Part shown: piece by piece, positions 7,883 to 17,422 of the stretch
How positions within the stretch are numbered: position 1 is the first letter of the stretch
Layout of the letters: every line of letters starts with the position of its first letter
Assembly: GCF_018397995.1 (NCBI RefSeq)
Contig: NZ_BBQH01000012.1
Coordinates: forward strand, 200,144 to 264,143
DNA: 64,000 bases
Direction: 5' to 3'
Origin: Rhizomonospora bruguierae
GTDB lineage: Bacteria; Actinomycetota; Actinomycetes; Mycobacteriales; Micromonosporaceae
The notes under the pieces: generated by a model
Told to the model about the DNA's origin: nothing
The model's database searches: none
Seen by the model: only the letters and a program-made list of their open reading frames with translations
Program-made: the position numbers and the translations under genes

Positions 7883-9384
7883 CTCGGCGCCCCGAACCAG
7901 CGGGCCAGCGCCTCCCGCAGCCCGCCCTCGTCCGGGTGCTCGGAGGTGGCCGCCCAGGCGACGAAGCAGTCCGGGCGCAGCAGCAGGGCGCCCGGCATCG
8001 ACGCGCCGACCACGTCGACCCGGTCCCGCCACGGCTTCGCCACTGTGGCCAGTGCGCCGGTGCCGTCCAGGAGCAGCGGCCGGGCGGCGCGGGTCAACTC
8101 GGCCAGGCGCACCGGCCCGGAGTCCGTGTGCAGGGTCCGGTCCTCGGCCCAGCAGCCCACCGGCGGCCCGCCCGGCCGGCCCATGTCGTACCGGATGTCC
8201 GCCCCGGCCAGGAGCGCGGCCACGTGCCCGGCGTTGTCGGGCGCGGCGAGGAACTCGGCGACCAGGGCCCGCAGCGCCGTGACGTCGTCGCCGGGCGCGA
8301 TCAGCGCCGCCTGCGCCCGGGTCGACAGGATGACCCGCTCCGCGGCCGGGCGCCGCTCGGTCTCGTAGGAGTCCAGCAGTCCCGCGGGCGCCCACCCGCG
8401 CACCTGCGCCGCGAGCTTCCAGCCCAGGTTGATGGCGTCCTGGAGGCCCAGGTTCAGGCCGGGGCCGCCGATCGCGGAGTGGACGTGCGCGGCGTCGCCG
8501 AGCAACAGCACCCGCCCGTCGCGGTACCGGTCGGCGAGGCGGGTGTTGCCGCCGGTCAGGCGGCGCAGCAAATGCGGGCCGTCACCCTCGGGCGGTGAGA
8601 GCGGCACGCCGGCGCCGAGCACCCGCGTCACGCTGGCGCTCATCTCGGCCAGGGTCAGCGGCTCGCCCGGCGTTTCCGGGCCGGTCCACTCCGTGGTGCT
8701 CAGCATCGCCGGCCGGCCCGGGAACAGGGCCCAGGCGATGAGTCCGTGGTCCGTGCGGGTGTGCTGGAACGGCGGGATGGTCCCGTAACCGGGAACCACG
8801 AGCGCGCCGGTCCGCCCGTCGATCATCTCGGCCGGAACGCTGACGTGGGCGGTGCGGGAGACCGACCGGTCCGTGGTGACGCCCGGGAAGCCGATGCCGG
8901 TCAGCTTGCGCACGGCGCTGTGCCCGCCGTCGGCGCCGACCAGGTACCGCGTGGTCATCTCCGCGCCGCCGGCCAGTGTCACGCGCACCGCGTCGGCGTT
9001 CTGGGCGAGGCCGGTCACCTCGTGGCCGCGGCGCACCTCCACGCCGAGTTCGGTGGCCCGCTCCGCGAGGACCTGCTCCAGGCGCCGCTGCGGCACCGGC
9101 AGCGTGTAGAGCGGGTTGTCCGGCACGGCGCGCAGGTCCAGCGGCATCGCGCCGAACACATAGGACGGTTGTGGGTGCGGCGGCGCGGGGTCGCCGGTGA
9201 CCCGTTCGTACAGGCCGCGCCGATCGAGCGCGCGGACCACCTGGCCGACCAGGCCGTTGGCGCGCTGCTGCTCGCCCGGTTCGGCCAACCGTTCGAGGAC
9301 GACCGGCCGCACGCCGGCCAGGGCCAGTTCGCAGGCGAGCATGAGCCCGTTCGGGCCGGCGCCGACGATCACGACGTCGGACAT
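7879..9384 (-). CDS. FAD-dependent aromatic monooxygenase
   Basis: A 501-residue class A flavoprotein monooxygenase. It has the N-terminal FAD dinucleotide fold VIVGAGPNGLMLACELALAG, the DG motif region YLVGADGGHSAVRKLTG, and the second FAD motif VLLLGDAAHVHSAIGGPG. The C-terminal ~130 residues form the thioredoxin-like tail usual in the PgaE/Rox group, ending with LLRPDCFVAWAA. Members hydroxylate polyketides, phenols or rifamycins; the substrate here is unknown. The ATG at 9384 follows AAAGGAG, so the upstream GTG at 9402 is not used. It lies 81 bases behind the TetR gene and is probably controlled by it. Confidence 0.9.
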   Translation of the reverse strand: MSDVVIVGAGPNGLMLACELALAGVRPVVLERLAEPGEQQRANGLVGQVVRALDRRGLYERVTGDPAPPHPQPSYVFGAMPLDLRAVPDNPLYTLPVPQRRLEQVLAERATELGVEVRRGHEVTGLAQNADAVRVTLAGGAEMTTRYLVGADGGHSAVRKLTGIGFPGVTTDRSVSRTAHVSVPAEMIDGRTGALVVPGYGTIPPFQHTRTDHGLIAWALFPGRPAMLSTTEWTGPETPGEPLTLAEMSASVTRVLGAGVPLSPPEGDGPHLLRRLTGGNTRLADRYRDGRVLLLGDAAHVHSAIGGPGLNLGLQDAINLGWKLAAQVRGWAPAGLLDSYETERRPAAERVILSTRAQAALIAPGDDVTALRALVAEFLAAPDNAGHVAALLAGADIRYDMGRPGGPPVGCWAEDRTLHTDSGPVRLAELTRAARPLLLDGTGALATVAKPWRDRVDVVGASMPGALLLRPDCFVAWAATSEHPDEGGLREALARWFGAPS

Positions 9385-9465
9385 GATGGAAGCTCCTTTC
9401 ACGGGCGGCCGGTATCGCCCGGCGGCGCCGGGTCGCGGCGCCGGGTCGGTTCGGTGCGGCTGCGG

Positions 9466-10077
9466 TTACGGAGTGGGAAGGCCCGCGGCGATCCGCGCCA
9501 GGGCCTCGGCGAGCAGACGATCGACCGGCACGCCCGGCCCGGCGCGCAGGAAGTGCTGGGTGACGACGCTGACGGCGGCGCCGACGGCGGCCGCCACCAG
9601 GTGCGGGTACATGTCGCGGTCGAGGTCGGTACCGGTGCGCTCGGCAACGGCGGCGGCCAGGTCCGCCTGGGCGACCGCGCCGGCGCGCAGCAGTTCGCCC
9701 TGCAGCGCCGGTTCGGCGAGCATCGCCCGCAGGCCGCTCGCCCAGCCGGCGGGGCTGGTCTCCGGCGATCGCCCGACGCCGGGTTCGGGCGCGAACTGCT
9801 CCTGGACCGCCGCCCCGATGGCCGTCCACAGTGGCTCCTGACTCGGCCGGGCCCGCAGCGCCCGCGCCACCCGCCGGCTGCGGTCGAGGTGCCGGGAGAC
9901 GATGGCCTCGGCCTTGCTGGCGAAGTAGTTGTTGAACGTGCGCGGGGAGACGCTCGCCGCCTCGGCGATGTCCTCCACCTTGACGGCCTCGAACCCCCGC
10001 TCCACGGTGAGGCGGATGGCGGCCCAGCTCAGCGCCGCCCGGGTCGCCGCCTTCTTGCGCTCCCGCAGTCCGCTCAC
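9466..10077 (-). CDS. TetR-family transcriptional regulator
   Basis: The 203-residue protein starts with a classic TetR helix-turn-helix (RKKAATRAALSWAAIRLTVERG, VEDIAEAASVSPRTFNNYFASK). The C-terminal part is a ligand-binding helical bundle of the MftR-like type (GWASGLRAMLAEPAL, VAAAVGAAVSVVTQHF). It precedes the FAD monooxygenase in the same direction and an inverted repeat sits just upstream of its own start. The usual arrangement is repression of itself and the oxygenase until a drug or pigment ligand binds. The start is taken as the GTG at 10077, where the TetR alignment begins. Confidence 0.9.
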   Translation of the reverse strand: MSGLRERKKAATRAALSWAAIRLTVERGFEAVKVEDIAEAASVSPRTFNNYFASKAEAIVSRHLDRSRRVARALRARPSQEPLWTAIGAAVQEQFAPEPGVGRSPETSPAGWASGLRAMLAEPALQGELLRAGAVAQADLAAAVAERTGTDLDRDMYPHLVAAAVGAAVSVVTQHFLRAGPGVPVDRLLAEALARIAAGLPTP

Positions 10078-10099
10078 GCCACCACTGTGGCACAAAACC

Positions 10100-10129
10100 T
10101 GCGGGGTACGCAAATATGCGCGCCCCGCA
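10100..10129. promoter_or_regulatory. Inverted repeat, likely TetR operator
   Basis: TGCGGGGTACGCA and TGCGCGCCCCGCA form 13-base arms, 11 of 13 matching, around an AATA centre. It lies 23 bases upstream of the TetR start codon, where the promoter is expected. The size and symmetry suit a TetR dimer pair. Confidence 0.6.
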
Positions 10130-10143
10130 ACTTCTCCGCCGGC

Positions 10144-10503
10144 TCAGACCGGCTGGGCGGCCGGGTCCACGAGCAGGTCGGTGCGGCCCAGGTCGGCGGC
10201 GACGCCGTTGACCACCCGGACGTCGTCGGCCAGCCCGCGTCCCGGCGGCCGGGCCCGGCGGGCGGACCGGCCCAGCACGAAGTAGTGCACGGCGGCCCGG
10301 ACCCGGGCGCGGTCCGCGGCGCTCGCCCGCGTGGTCGCGATGATCAGTTCCCGGAGCGTCTCGGCGAGCCGCCCGGCGAGCCGCAGGTTGACCGGCTCCC
10401 GCCCGGCGGCGAGCATGGCCAGCCGGCCGTCGACCCGGGCGATCAGCGCCTCCGAGTCGCGCCGGAAGTCGTCGCACGGCAGGGGCCTGTACACCGCGGT
10501 CAT
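10144..10503 (-). CDS. Hypothetical protein
   Basis: A 119-residue soluble protein of unknown function, mostly helical. The C-terminal stretch RVRAAVHYFVLGRSARRA followed by GLADDVRVVNGVAADLG distantly recalls the DDA segment of YkvA/DUF1232 proteins, but the Pro-Asp signature of that family is not clear. Translation is well supported by a GGAGGAGGAG ribosome site before the ATG at 10503. It reads toward the TetR gene, with its stop 14 bases beyond the TetR operator, so read-through into that operator region is possible. Confidence 0.7.
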   Translation of the reverse strand: MTAVYRPLPCDDFRRDSEALIARVDGRLAMLAAGREPVNLRLAGRLAETLRELIIATTRASAADRARVRAAVHYFVLGRSARRARPPGRGLADDVRVVNGVAADLGRTDLLVDPAAQPV

Positions 10504-10674
10504 TCCGCTCCTCCTCCACCCACCATCGCCGCGGGCCCACCCCGCGCGTCGCGCACCTTCGGCCCCGGGCGGCACTTTCGTCCCGGGGGAACCGCTCTAT
10601 CTGCCCTAGTGGCGGCAAGGCGCCGCAAAACGGACTCCTCGCCAGTGTCGCCGTTGTCGTACCCGTGCGGGAGC

Positions 10675-13600
10675 ATGGTGAACGTGGACGACACGGTGGA
10701 GGGATTCGGCGCCGCTACCAGGGCCTGGTTCGGCGCCGCCTTCGCCGCGCCCACCCCCGCCCAGCGGGGCGCCTGGCGCGCGATCGCCGCCGGCCGGCAC
10801 GCGCTCGTGGTTGCGCCGACCGGGTCCGGCAAGACCCTGGCGGCGTTCCTCTGGTCGCTCGACCGGCTGGCCGGCCAGGGCCCGCCGGCCGAGGCCCAGC
10901 ACCGCTGCCGGGTGCTCTACGTCAGCCCGCTCAAGGCCCTCGCGGTGGACGTCGAGCGCAACCTGCGGGCCCCGCTGGCCGGCATCCGGCAGGCCGCCGC
11001 GCGGATCGGCGCGCCGATGCCCGAGATCACCGTCGGCATGCGCACCGGCGACACCCCGGCCCAGGAGCGCCGGGCGTTCGCCCGCACCCCGCCGGACATC
11101 CTCATCACCACCCCGGAGTCGCTGTTCCTGCTGCTCACCTCGCAGGCACGGGAGTCGTTGCGCGGCGTGGAGACGGTCATCGTGGACGAGGTGCACGCCG
11201 TCGCCGCGACCAAGCGCGGCGCGCACCTGGCGCTGTCCCTGGAGCGGCTGGACGCGCTGCTGCCCCGGCCGGCGCAGCGGATCGGGCTGTCCGCCACGGT
11301 CCGGCCGACCGACGAGGTGGCCCGCTTCCTGGGCGGCGCCCGGCCCGTCGAGGTGGTCCAGCCGCCGACGGCGAAGACCATCGAGGTCAGCGTCCAGGTG
11401 CCGGTGGAGGACATGACCCGCCTGGACGAGCGGAACGACTTCGCCGACCCGGGCGATGCCGGGGGGTTCGGGGAGGTCCCCCGGCGCACCCCGTCCATCT
11501 GGCCGGCGGTGGAGGAGCGGGTGCTGGATCTGATCCAGGCGCACCGGTCCACGATCGTGTTCACCAACTCCCGGCGCGGCGCGGAGCGGCTCTGCGCCCG
11601 GCTGAACGAACTGGCCCTGGAGCGCGCCGAGCAGCAGCCGCCACCCCCGCCGAAGGGTCCGCCGAAGAACGGGCTGCCGGCGGAGATCATGGCGCAGTCC
11701 GGCCAGGCCGGCGGGGCGCCGCCGGTGATCGCCCGGGCCCACCACGGCAGCGTCTCCCGGGAGGAGCGCAAGCACATCGAGGAGTCGCTCAAGAGCGGCC
11801 GGCTGCCCGCCGTGGTCGCCACGTCCAGCCTGGAGTTGGGCATCGACATGGGCGCGGTGGAGCTCGTGGTCCAGGTGGAGGCGCCGCCGAGCGTGGCCTC
11901 CGGCCTCCAGCGGGTCGGCCGGGCCGGGCACCAGGTGGGCGCCGTCTCCCGCGGCGTGGTGTTCCCCAAGCACCGGGGGGACCTCGTGTCCTGCGCCGTC
12001 GTCGCCCAGCGGATGGGCGACGGGGCGATCGAGCAGCTGCGGTACCCGCGCAACCCGCTGGACGTGCTGGCCCAGCAGGTCGTCGCCGCCGTCGCCATGG
12101 AGGAGTGGGGCGTGGGCGACCTGGCGGCGCTGGTGCGCCGGGCCGCGCCGTTCGCCGAGTTGCCCGAGTCCGCCCTGCACGCGGTGCTCGACATGCTCTC
12201 CGGGCGCTACCCGTCGACCGCCTTCGCCGAACTGCGCCCCCGCCTGGTCTGGGACCGGGTCGACGACCGGCTCACCGCCCGCCCCGGCGCCCAGCGCCTC
12301 GCCGTGACCAGCGGCGGCACCATCCCGGACCGGGGACTGTTCGGCGTCTTCCTGGCCGGCGCCGAGCGGGCCGCCCGGGTCGGCGAACTGGACGAGGAGA
12401 TGGTCTACGAGTCCCGGGTGGGCGACGTGTTCCTGCTCGGCTCCACGTCCTGGCGCATCGAGGACATCACGCCGGACCGGGTGCTGGTCTCGCCCGCCCC
12501 GGGCGCGGCGGCGCGGATGCCGTTCTGGAAGGGCGACTCGCTGGGCCGCCCGGTGGAGTTGGGCAAGGCGATCGGCGGGCGCATCCGCGCGCTGACCCGG
12601 GTGGGCGACGAGGCGGCCGTCGAGCACCTGCGCGCCGGCGGGCTGGACGACTGGGCCGCCGGCAACCTGGTGGCGTACCTGCGCGACCAGCGCGAGGCGA
12701 CCCGGCAGCTACCGGACGACCGCACGGTGCTCGTCGAGCGCTTCCGCGACGAGCTGGGCGACTGGCGGCTGGCCGTGCACTGCGTGCTCGGCGCGAGGGT
12801 GAACGCGCCCTGGGCGCTGGCGATCGGCCGCCGGCTCGCCGGGCGGTACGGGATGGACGCGCAGGTCATGCCGTCCGACGACGGGATCGTGGTGCGGCTG
12901 CCCGACATGGCCGACGAGCCGCCCGGCGCCGACCTGGTGGCGTTCGACCCGGAGGAGATCGCCCAGCTCGTCGAGGAGTCGGTGGGCACCTCGGCGCTGT
13001 TCGCGTCCCGGTTCCGGGAGTGCGCCGCCCGCGCCCTGCTGCTGCCCCGCCGCGACCCGCGCCGCCGCCAGCCGCTGTGGCAGCAGCGCCAACGCGCCGC
13101 CCAACTGCTCGACGTGGCCCGCGAGTTCGCCGACTTCCCGATCACCCTGGAGGCGGCCCGCGAGTGCCTCCAGGACGTGTTCGACGTGCCCGGCCTGGTC
13201 CAGCTCATGCGGGAGTTGTCCGGCCGCGGGCTCCGCCTGGTGGAGGTGGAGACGCCCCGGCCGTCGCCGTTCGCCCGGTCGCTGCTGTTCGGGTATGTGG
13301 GGGCTTTCCTCTACGAGGGGGACGCGCCGCTGGCCGAGCGCCGGGCCGCCGCCCTGGCGCTGGATTCCACCCTGCTCGGCGAGCTGCTCGGCCGGGTGGA
13401 CCTGCGCGAACTGCTCGACCCGGGGGTCGTGGCCGAGACCGAGGCGGCCCTGCGGTGGCGCACCGAGCAGCGCCGCCCCCGCGACCCGGAGGACGTGGCC
13501 GAACTGCTGCGCGTGCTCGGCGACCTGTCCGAGGCGGAACTGGCGGAGCGCGGCGTGCCCGCCGAATGGCCCCGCGCCCTGGCGGCCGCCAAGCGGGCCA

Positions 13601-15288
13601 TCCGGGTGCGGATCGCCGGCGAGGAGCGCTGGATCGGTGTGGAGGACGCCGGCCGGGTGCGCGACGCGCTCGGCGTCGCCCTGCCGGTCGGCGTCGCGAC
13701 CGCGTTCACCGAGCCGGTGGCCGACCCGCTCGGCGACCTCATCGCCCGGTACGCCCGCACCCACGGCCCGTTCCCGGCGGCCGCCGCCGCGGCCCGGTTC
13801 GGCCTCGGCGTGTTCGTGGTGGAGCAGGCGCTGCGCCGGCTCGCCGCCACCGGCCGGGTGGTCTCCGGCGAGTTCTCCCCGGGCGGCGCCGGTACCGAGT
13901 GGTGCGATTCGGAGGTGCTGCGCATGCTGCGCCGCCGGTCGCTGGCCGCGCTGCGCCGCGAGATCGAGCCCGTGCCGCCCCGGGCGCTGGCCACGTTCCT
14001 GCCCCGGTGGCAGCACCTCGGCTCGTCGGCCCGCGGGGTCGAGGCGGTCGCCGCGGCCGTCGAGCAGCTTCAGGGGGTCGCGGTGCCGGCGTCCGCGCTG
14101 GAGCGGCTGGTCCTGCCCGGCCGGGTGGCCGACTACACCCCCGCGTACCTGGATGAGCTGTGCGCCAGCGGCGAGGTGGTCTGGGCCGGCTCCGGCGCGA
14201 TCGCCGGCGGGGACGGCTGGGTCACGCTCGCCTACGCGGAGGCCGCGCCGCTGCTGCTCCCGCCGGTGCACGACGGGCTGGCGCCGACCCCGCTGCACGA
14301 GGCGATCCTGGCGGCACTCGACGACGGGCAGGCGCTGTTCTTCCGGGCGCTGTCCGACCGTGTCGGCGCCCGGCTCGGCGCCACCGACGACCAGGCGCTG
14401 GTCGCCGCCCTCTGGGATCTGGTCTGGGCCGGCTGGCTGTCCAACGACACCCTCGCCCCGCTGCGCGCGACGCTGTCCGGGGCCGGCGCCCACCGCACCA
14501 GGGCGGCGCCCGGCCGCACCCGGTACCGCCGGCCCGGTTCGCTGGGCCGCCCGGCGATGCCCGGCCGCACCGGCCCGCCCATCGCCGCCGGCCGCTGGCA
14601 CCGCCTCCCCGAGCGGGATCTCGACCCGACCCGGCGCGCCGCCACGCTCGCCGACGCGCTGCTGGAGCGGCACGGCGTGGTGACCCGGGGGGCGGTCGCC
14701 GCGGAGGGCGTCACCGGCGGCTTCGCCGCCGTGTATCCGGTGCTCGCGGCGCTGGAGGAGCGGGGCGCCACCCGGCGCGGCTACTTCGTGGAGGGGCTCG
14801 GCGCCGCCCAGTTCGCCGTGCCGGGAGCCGTGGACCGGCTGCGCGCCCTGGCCGAGGGCGCCGACGAGGCCCGCCGATCCGGCGTCGGCTCCGCCCTGGT
14901 CCTGGCGGCCACCGACCCGGCGAACCCGTACGGGGCCGCCCTCCCGTGGCCCGAGCGGGTGGTCGACGCGGGCGACGACACCGCCGCGCCCACCGCCGCC
15001 ACCGGCCACCGGGCCGGGCGCAAGGCGGGCGCCCTGGTCGTCCTGGTCGCCGGCGACCTCGCCCTGTACGTGGAGCGCGGCGGCCGCACCCTGCTGTCCT
15101 ACACGGACGATCCCGAGGCGCTGGCCGGGGCCGCGAAGGCGCTCGCCGACGCGGTGCACTCGGGCGCGCTCGGCGCGCTGTCGGTCGAGCGCGCGGACGG
15201 CGGCGCGGTTCGCTCCTCGCCGCTGCGCGACGCGCTCACCGCCGCCGGCTTCCGCGCCACCCCGCGCGGCCTGCGTTTACGCGGCTGA
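10675..15288 (+). CDS. lhr: Large helicase-related protein Lhr
   Basis: The 1537-residue product has the expected Lhr length. Domains in order: DEAD/DEAH helicase N-terminal lobe with Walker A APTGSGKT at 47-54 and a DEVH box (IVDEVHAVAATKRGAH); helicase C lobe (VVATSSLELGIDMGAVE, then QRVGRAGHQVG); a winged-helix and Lhr-core region; and a long C-terminal Lhr-CTD. Lhr is a 3'-to-5' ATP-dependent translocase that prefers RNA:DNA hybrids and belongs to the DNA-damage response in mycobacteria. The ATG at 10675 has GGGAG in front. The frame stays open upstream without coding character, so the extension is rejected. A Pro-rich insertion (PPPPPKGPPKNG) splits the two lobes. Confidence 0.96.
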   Translation: MVNVDDTVEGFGAATRAWFGAAFAAPTPAQRGAWRAIAAGRHALVVAPTGSGKTLAAFLWSLDRLAGQGPPAEAQHRCRVLYVSPLKALAVDVERNLRAPLAGIRQAAARIGAPMPEITVGMRTGDTPAQERRAFARTPPDILITTPESLFLLLTSQARESLRGVETVIVDEVHAVAATKRGAHLALSLERLDALLPRPAQRIGLSATVRPTDEVARFLGGARPVEVVQPPTAKTIEVSVQVPVEDMTRLDERNDFADPGDAGGFGEVPRRTPSIWPAVEERVLDLIQAHRSTIVFTNSRRGAERLCARLNELALERAEQQPPPPPKGPPKNGLPAEIMAQSGQAGGAPPVIARAHHGSVSREERKHIEESLKSGRLPAVVATSSLELGIDMGAVELVVQVEAPPSVASGLQRVGRAGHQVGAVSRGVVFPKHRGDLVSCAVVAQRMGDGAIEQLRYPRNPLDVLAQQVVAAVAMEEWGVGDLAALVRRAAPFAELPESALHAVLDMLSGRYPSTAFAELRPRLVWDRVDDRLTARPGAQRLAVTSGGTIPDRGLFGVFLAGAERAARVGELDEEMVYESRVGDVFLLGSTSWRIEDITPDRVLVSPAPGAAARMPFWKGDSLGRPVELGKAIGGRIRALTRVGDEAAVEHLRAGGLDDWAAGNLVAYLRDQREATRQLPDDRTVLVERFRDELGDWRLAVHCVLGARVNAPWALAIGRRLAGRYGMDAQVMPSDDGIVVRLPDMADEPPGADLVAFDPEEIAQLVEESVGTSALFASRFRECAARALLLPRRDPRRRQPLWQQRQRAAQLLDVAREFADFPITLEAARECLQDVFDVPGLVQLMRELSGRGLRLVEVETPRPSPFARSLLFGYVGAFLYEGDAPLAERRAAALALDSTLLGELLGRVDLRELLDPGVVAETEAALRWRTEQRRPRDPEDVAELLRVLGDLSEAELAERGVPAEWPRALAAAKRAIRVRIAGEERWIGVEDAGRVRDALGVALPVGVATAFTEPVADPLGDLIARYARTHGPFPAAAAAARFGLGVFVVEQALRRLAATGRVVSGEFSPGGAGTEWCDSEVLRMLRRRSLAALRREIEPVPPRALATFLPRWQHLGSSARGVEAVAAAVEQLQGVAVPASALERLVLPGRVADYTPAYLDELCASGEVVWAGSGAIAGGDGWVTLAYAEAAPLLLPPVHDGLAPTPLHEAILAALDDGQALFFRALSDRVGARLGATDDQALVAALWDLVWAGWLSNDTLAPLRATLSGAGAHRTRAAPGRTRYRRPGSLGRPAMPGRTGPPIAAGRWHRLPERDLDPTRRAATLADALLERHGVVTRGAVAAEGVTGGFAAVYPVLAALEERGATRRGYFVEGLGAAQFAVPGAVDRLRALAEGADEARRSGVGSALVLAATDPANPYGAALPWPERVVDAGDDTAAPTAATGHRAGRKAGALVVLVAGDLALYVERGGRTLLSYTDDPEALAGAAKALADAVHSGALGALSVERADGGAVRSSPLRDALTAAGFRATPRGLRLRG

Positions 15289-15379
15289 CCCCGGCTCCAC
15301 GCCCGCACCGCCGGCGACCGTGGGCTGATGGGCGCACCCGCCGGCCGGCGGCAGCCAAGGTCGCCGGGCGGGCGGCGCA
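15289..15379. other. Convergent gap with weak hairpin
   Basis: This space separates lhr from the convergent sensor gene. It contains GCCGGCG and CGCCGGC arms around a loop of about 22 bases, which may end both transcripts. Nothing else is seen. Confidence 0.35.
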
Positions 15380-17224
15380 TCAGCTGAACCTGTTGAGGGC
15401 GCTGCGACGGTTCTGGCCGGCGGAGGATTCGCCCAGGGCCCGCCGGATCGCCTCCTGCTCCTGCTCCCGGCGTGCCGCAGGGTTCCGCAGGGTCAGCACG
15501 AAGCCGCGGACCATCCGGTCCTGGCGCAGGTCGCGGCAGATGACCTCGACCGGGACCCGGTCGCCGCCCCGCCCGCGCAGCGTCCAGTCGTCGCGGACCC
15601 CGCCGGGGTCCGATGCCGCCCGGGAGCGGTCCAGGGTGCACCCCGGCTGGTCCTGCTCGTCGGGGTGGACGATGTCGCGCAGCGTCGCGAAGGCCGGCGC
15701 GGCGACCCCGAGCAGCGTGGCCAGCGACGGGCTGGCGTACCGGATCCGACCGTCTTCGTCGGCGATCAGCACCGCGTCGGCCGTGTTCTGCACGATCGTG
15801 CGCACGTACCGGTCGCCGTCCCGCCGGTTCACCTCGTCGGTCAGGGCGATGCGCTCCAACGCGAGGGTCGCCTGCGCGGCCAGCACCTCGATCGAGTCCT
15901 GAAGGGCGGCGAGCAGGCGCTCCTGGGCGGCCACGAACAGCGCACCGAGCCGACGGTCGCCACCGCTGCGCCCGTCCAGCACCAGCGGGCAGACCAGGGT
16001 GGCGGCGAAGTGGCCCAACTGGTCCCGCAGCGCGGGGTGCAGGGCGCGGGCCGGGAGCACCCGGGTCCGCCGGGCCAGCGCGGTCGGCGGCGCGGGGTAG
16101 GCCGCCGGCAGGGCCGGGCCCCACACGCTCATCCCCGCGGTGGGGAGGCCGCCGGTGTGGCTCGCCGCGAAGACGACCCGGTACTCCGCCGCCGGAGGCA
16201 TCAGGTCGCCCACCGCCCGCCGCACCGCCGCACCGACCGCGGCCGCGTCCGCCGCGCCGACCAGTTCCGCGCACGCCTGCCGCAGCGCCAGTTCGCGCCC
16301 GGTCGCCCGGCGGTGCCGTTCGACCATGTCGCCGAGCCGGGTCGCCACCAGCACCAGCATCAGCATGCCCGCGATCGCGATCACCAGGCCGTCGCGGACC
16401 GGGCCGGCCAGCGCCTCCACCAGCAACAGACCCGGGGGTACCAGCAGCGCCAGCGCCAGCGCCACGGGCGGGCGCCCGTGGTCCGCGCGGGACGGCGCCG
16501 GTACCGGCTCGGTCAGCTCCTGCATGGACGGTTGCAGCGCGGCCAGCCCCCAGCACCCGTAGAACAGCAGGTAGCCCAGTTCCGCCGGGTTCCCCGGGCG
16601 CCAGCCGGAGCCGGCCAGGTCGTTCGTGTAGACCACGTCGGCGACGAACCCCGCCAGCGCGCCGGCCGCCAGCAGCAGCACCGCCGGGTTCCGGGGCGCC
16701 GTGGTGACCAGCCGGCCCGCCGTGACGACCAGCAGCAGCCCGCCCATCGCGAACACGGCGGCGGCCGAGCGGTCCACCGCGTCCAGGCCCGGCTGGGCCA
16801 CGATCGGCCCGATCAGCACCACCCACGCGATCAGCGCGCCACCGCAGACCATCACCAGCAGGTCCAGCAGGCGGCCCCGGTCGCGCAGCACCACGCTGGC
16901 CCGGGTCAGCATCACCAGCCCGGCGATCACGAGCGGGAACATCGCCAGATAGCACAGGTCCGCCGCCAGCGGGGCGGCCAGCGACCGCCCGCGCACGGCG
17001 AAGCCGTAGAGCGCGTCGCCGGTCGCCATCGCCAGCACCGCGCCGGCCACGAGCAACCACGGCAGCCGCCGCCGCGGGCGGTGCCGGTACCCGCCGTACC
17101 CCATGGCCGCCACCGTGAGCAGCCCGATCACCGCCCACGCGGCACCCGACCACCCCGGCAGCGCGAACACGACGGCCGCGCCCAGCGCCACGAGCGTCGC
17201 GTAGCCGGCCCCGATCCGGACCAC
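15380..17224 (-). CDS. Membrane GAF-PAS sensor without output domain
   Basis: The 614-residue protein has about ten hydrophobic segments in its first ~300 residues, then a GAF-like domain (about 320-470, ATLVCPLVLDG, RLGALFVAAQE) and a PAS domain (about 490-600, IVQNTADAVLIADEDGRIRYA). This is the input half of the actinobacterial multi-TM/PAS/GGDEF-EAL proteins, but the chain ends about 25 residues after the PAS domain, at ...RSALNRFS. No kinase, GGDEF, EAL or phosphatase domain follows. It starts at a GTG behind GGGGGAGG. It may signal through a partner or be a shortened relative. A c-di-GMP link is inference only. Confidence 0.8.
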   Translation of the reverse strand: MVRIGAGYATLVALGAAVVFALPGWSGAAWAVIGLLTVAAMGYGGYRHRPRRRLPWLLVAGAVLAMATGDALYGFAVRGRSLAAPLAADLCYLAMFPLVIAGLVMLTRASVVLRDRGRLLDLLVMVCGGALIAWVVLIGPIVAQPGLDAVDRSAAAVFAMGGLLLVVTAGRLVTTAPRNPAVLLLAAGALAGFVADVVYTNDLAGSGWRPGNPAELGYLLFYGCWGLAALQPSMQELTEPVPAPSRADHGRPPVALALALLVPPGLLLVEALAGPVRDGLVIAIAGMLMLVLVATRLGDMVERHRRATGRELALRQACAELVGAADAAAVGAAVRRAVGDLMPPAAEYRVVFAASHTGGLPTAGMSVWGPALPAAYPAPPTALARRTRVLPARALHPALRDQLGHFAATLVCPLVLDGRSGGDRRLGALFVAAQERLLAALQDSIEVLAAQATLALERIALTDEVNRRDGDRYVRTIVQNTADAVLIADEDGRIRYASPSLATLLGVAAPAFATLRDIVHPDEQDQPGCTLDRSRAASDPGGVRDDWTLRGRGGDRVPVEVICRDLRQDRMVRGFVLTLRNPAARREQEQEAIRRALGESSAGQNRRSALNRFS

Positions 17225-17422
17225 CCGGCCTCCCCCGATCCGTCCTGCGTCCGGTCTATCAATTGGCGCCCGGTTTGCCTACCGCCCCCATGCACCCGCT
17301 CCGGCGACCTTGGAAGCGAAGTGTCCGGTTCGGCGAGGATCAGGGCGTTTGTCACCCACCACGGGTCCACATTGGCGGGCCGGCGGCGCGGGCGGACGGC
17401 AGCGTAACGGGGCGGGGAGAGA
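17225..17422. other. Gap holding the promoter of the GAF-PAS gene
   Basis: The space between the LLM oxidoreductase stop and the GAF-PAS start is mostly featureless. An AT-richer stretch near 17258-17268 (minus strand CAATTGATAGAC) could hold the -10 for the leftward sensor gene. No small gene was recognised. Confidence 0.3.

Noticed and set aside
7879-10077. Part of a polyketide cluster
   Set aside because: No ketosynthase, NRPS, cyclase or glycosyltransferase genes occur nearby; only one monooxygenase and its regulator.
8746-10674. The lhr reading frame stays open about 1.9 kb upstream of the chosen start
   Set aside because: It lies opposite the monooxygenase, TetR and small unknown genes, has no homology to anything, and the helicase begins just after the ATG at 10675 with a ribosome site.
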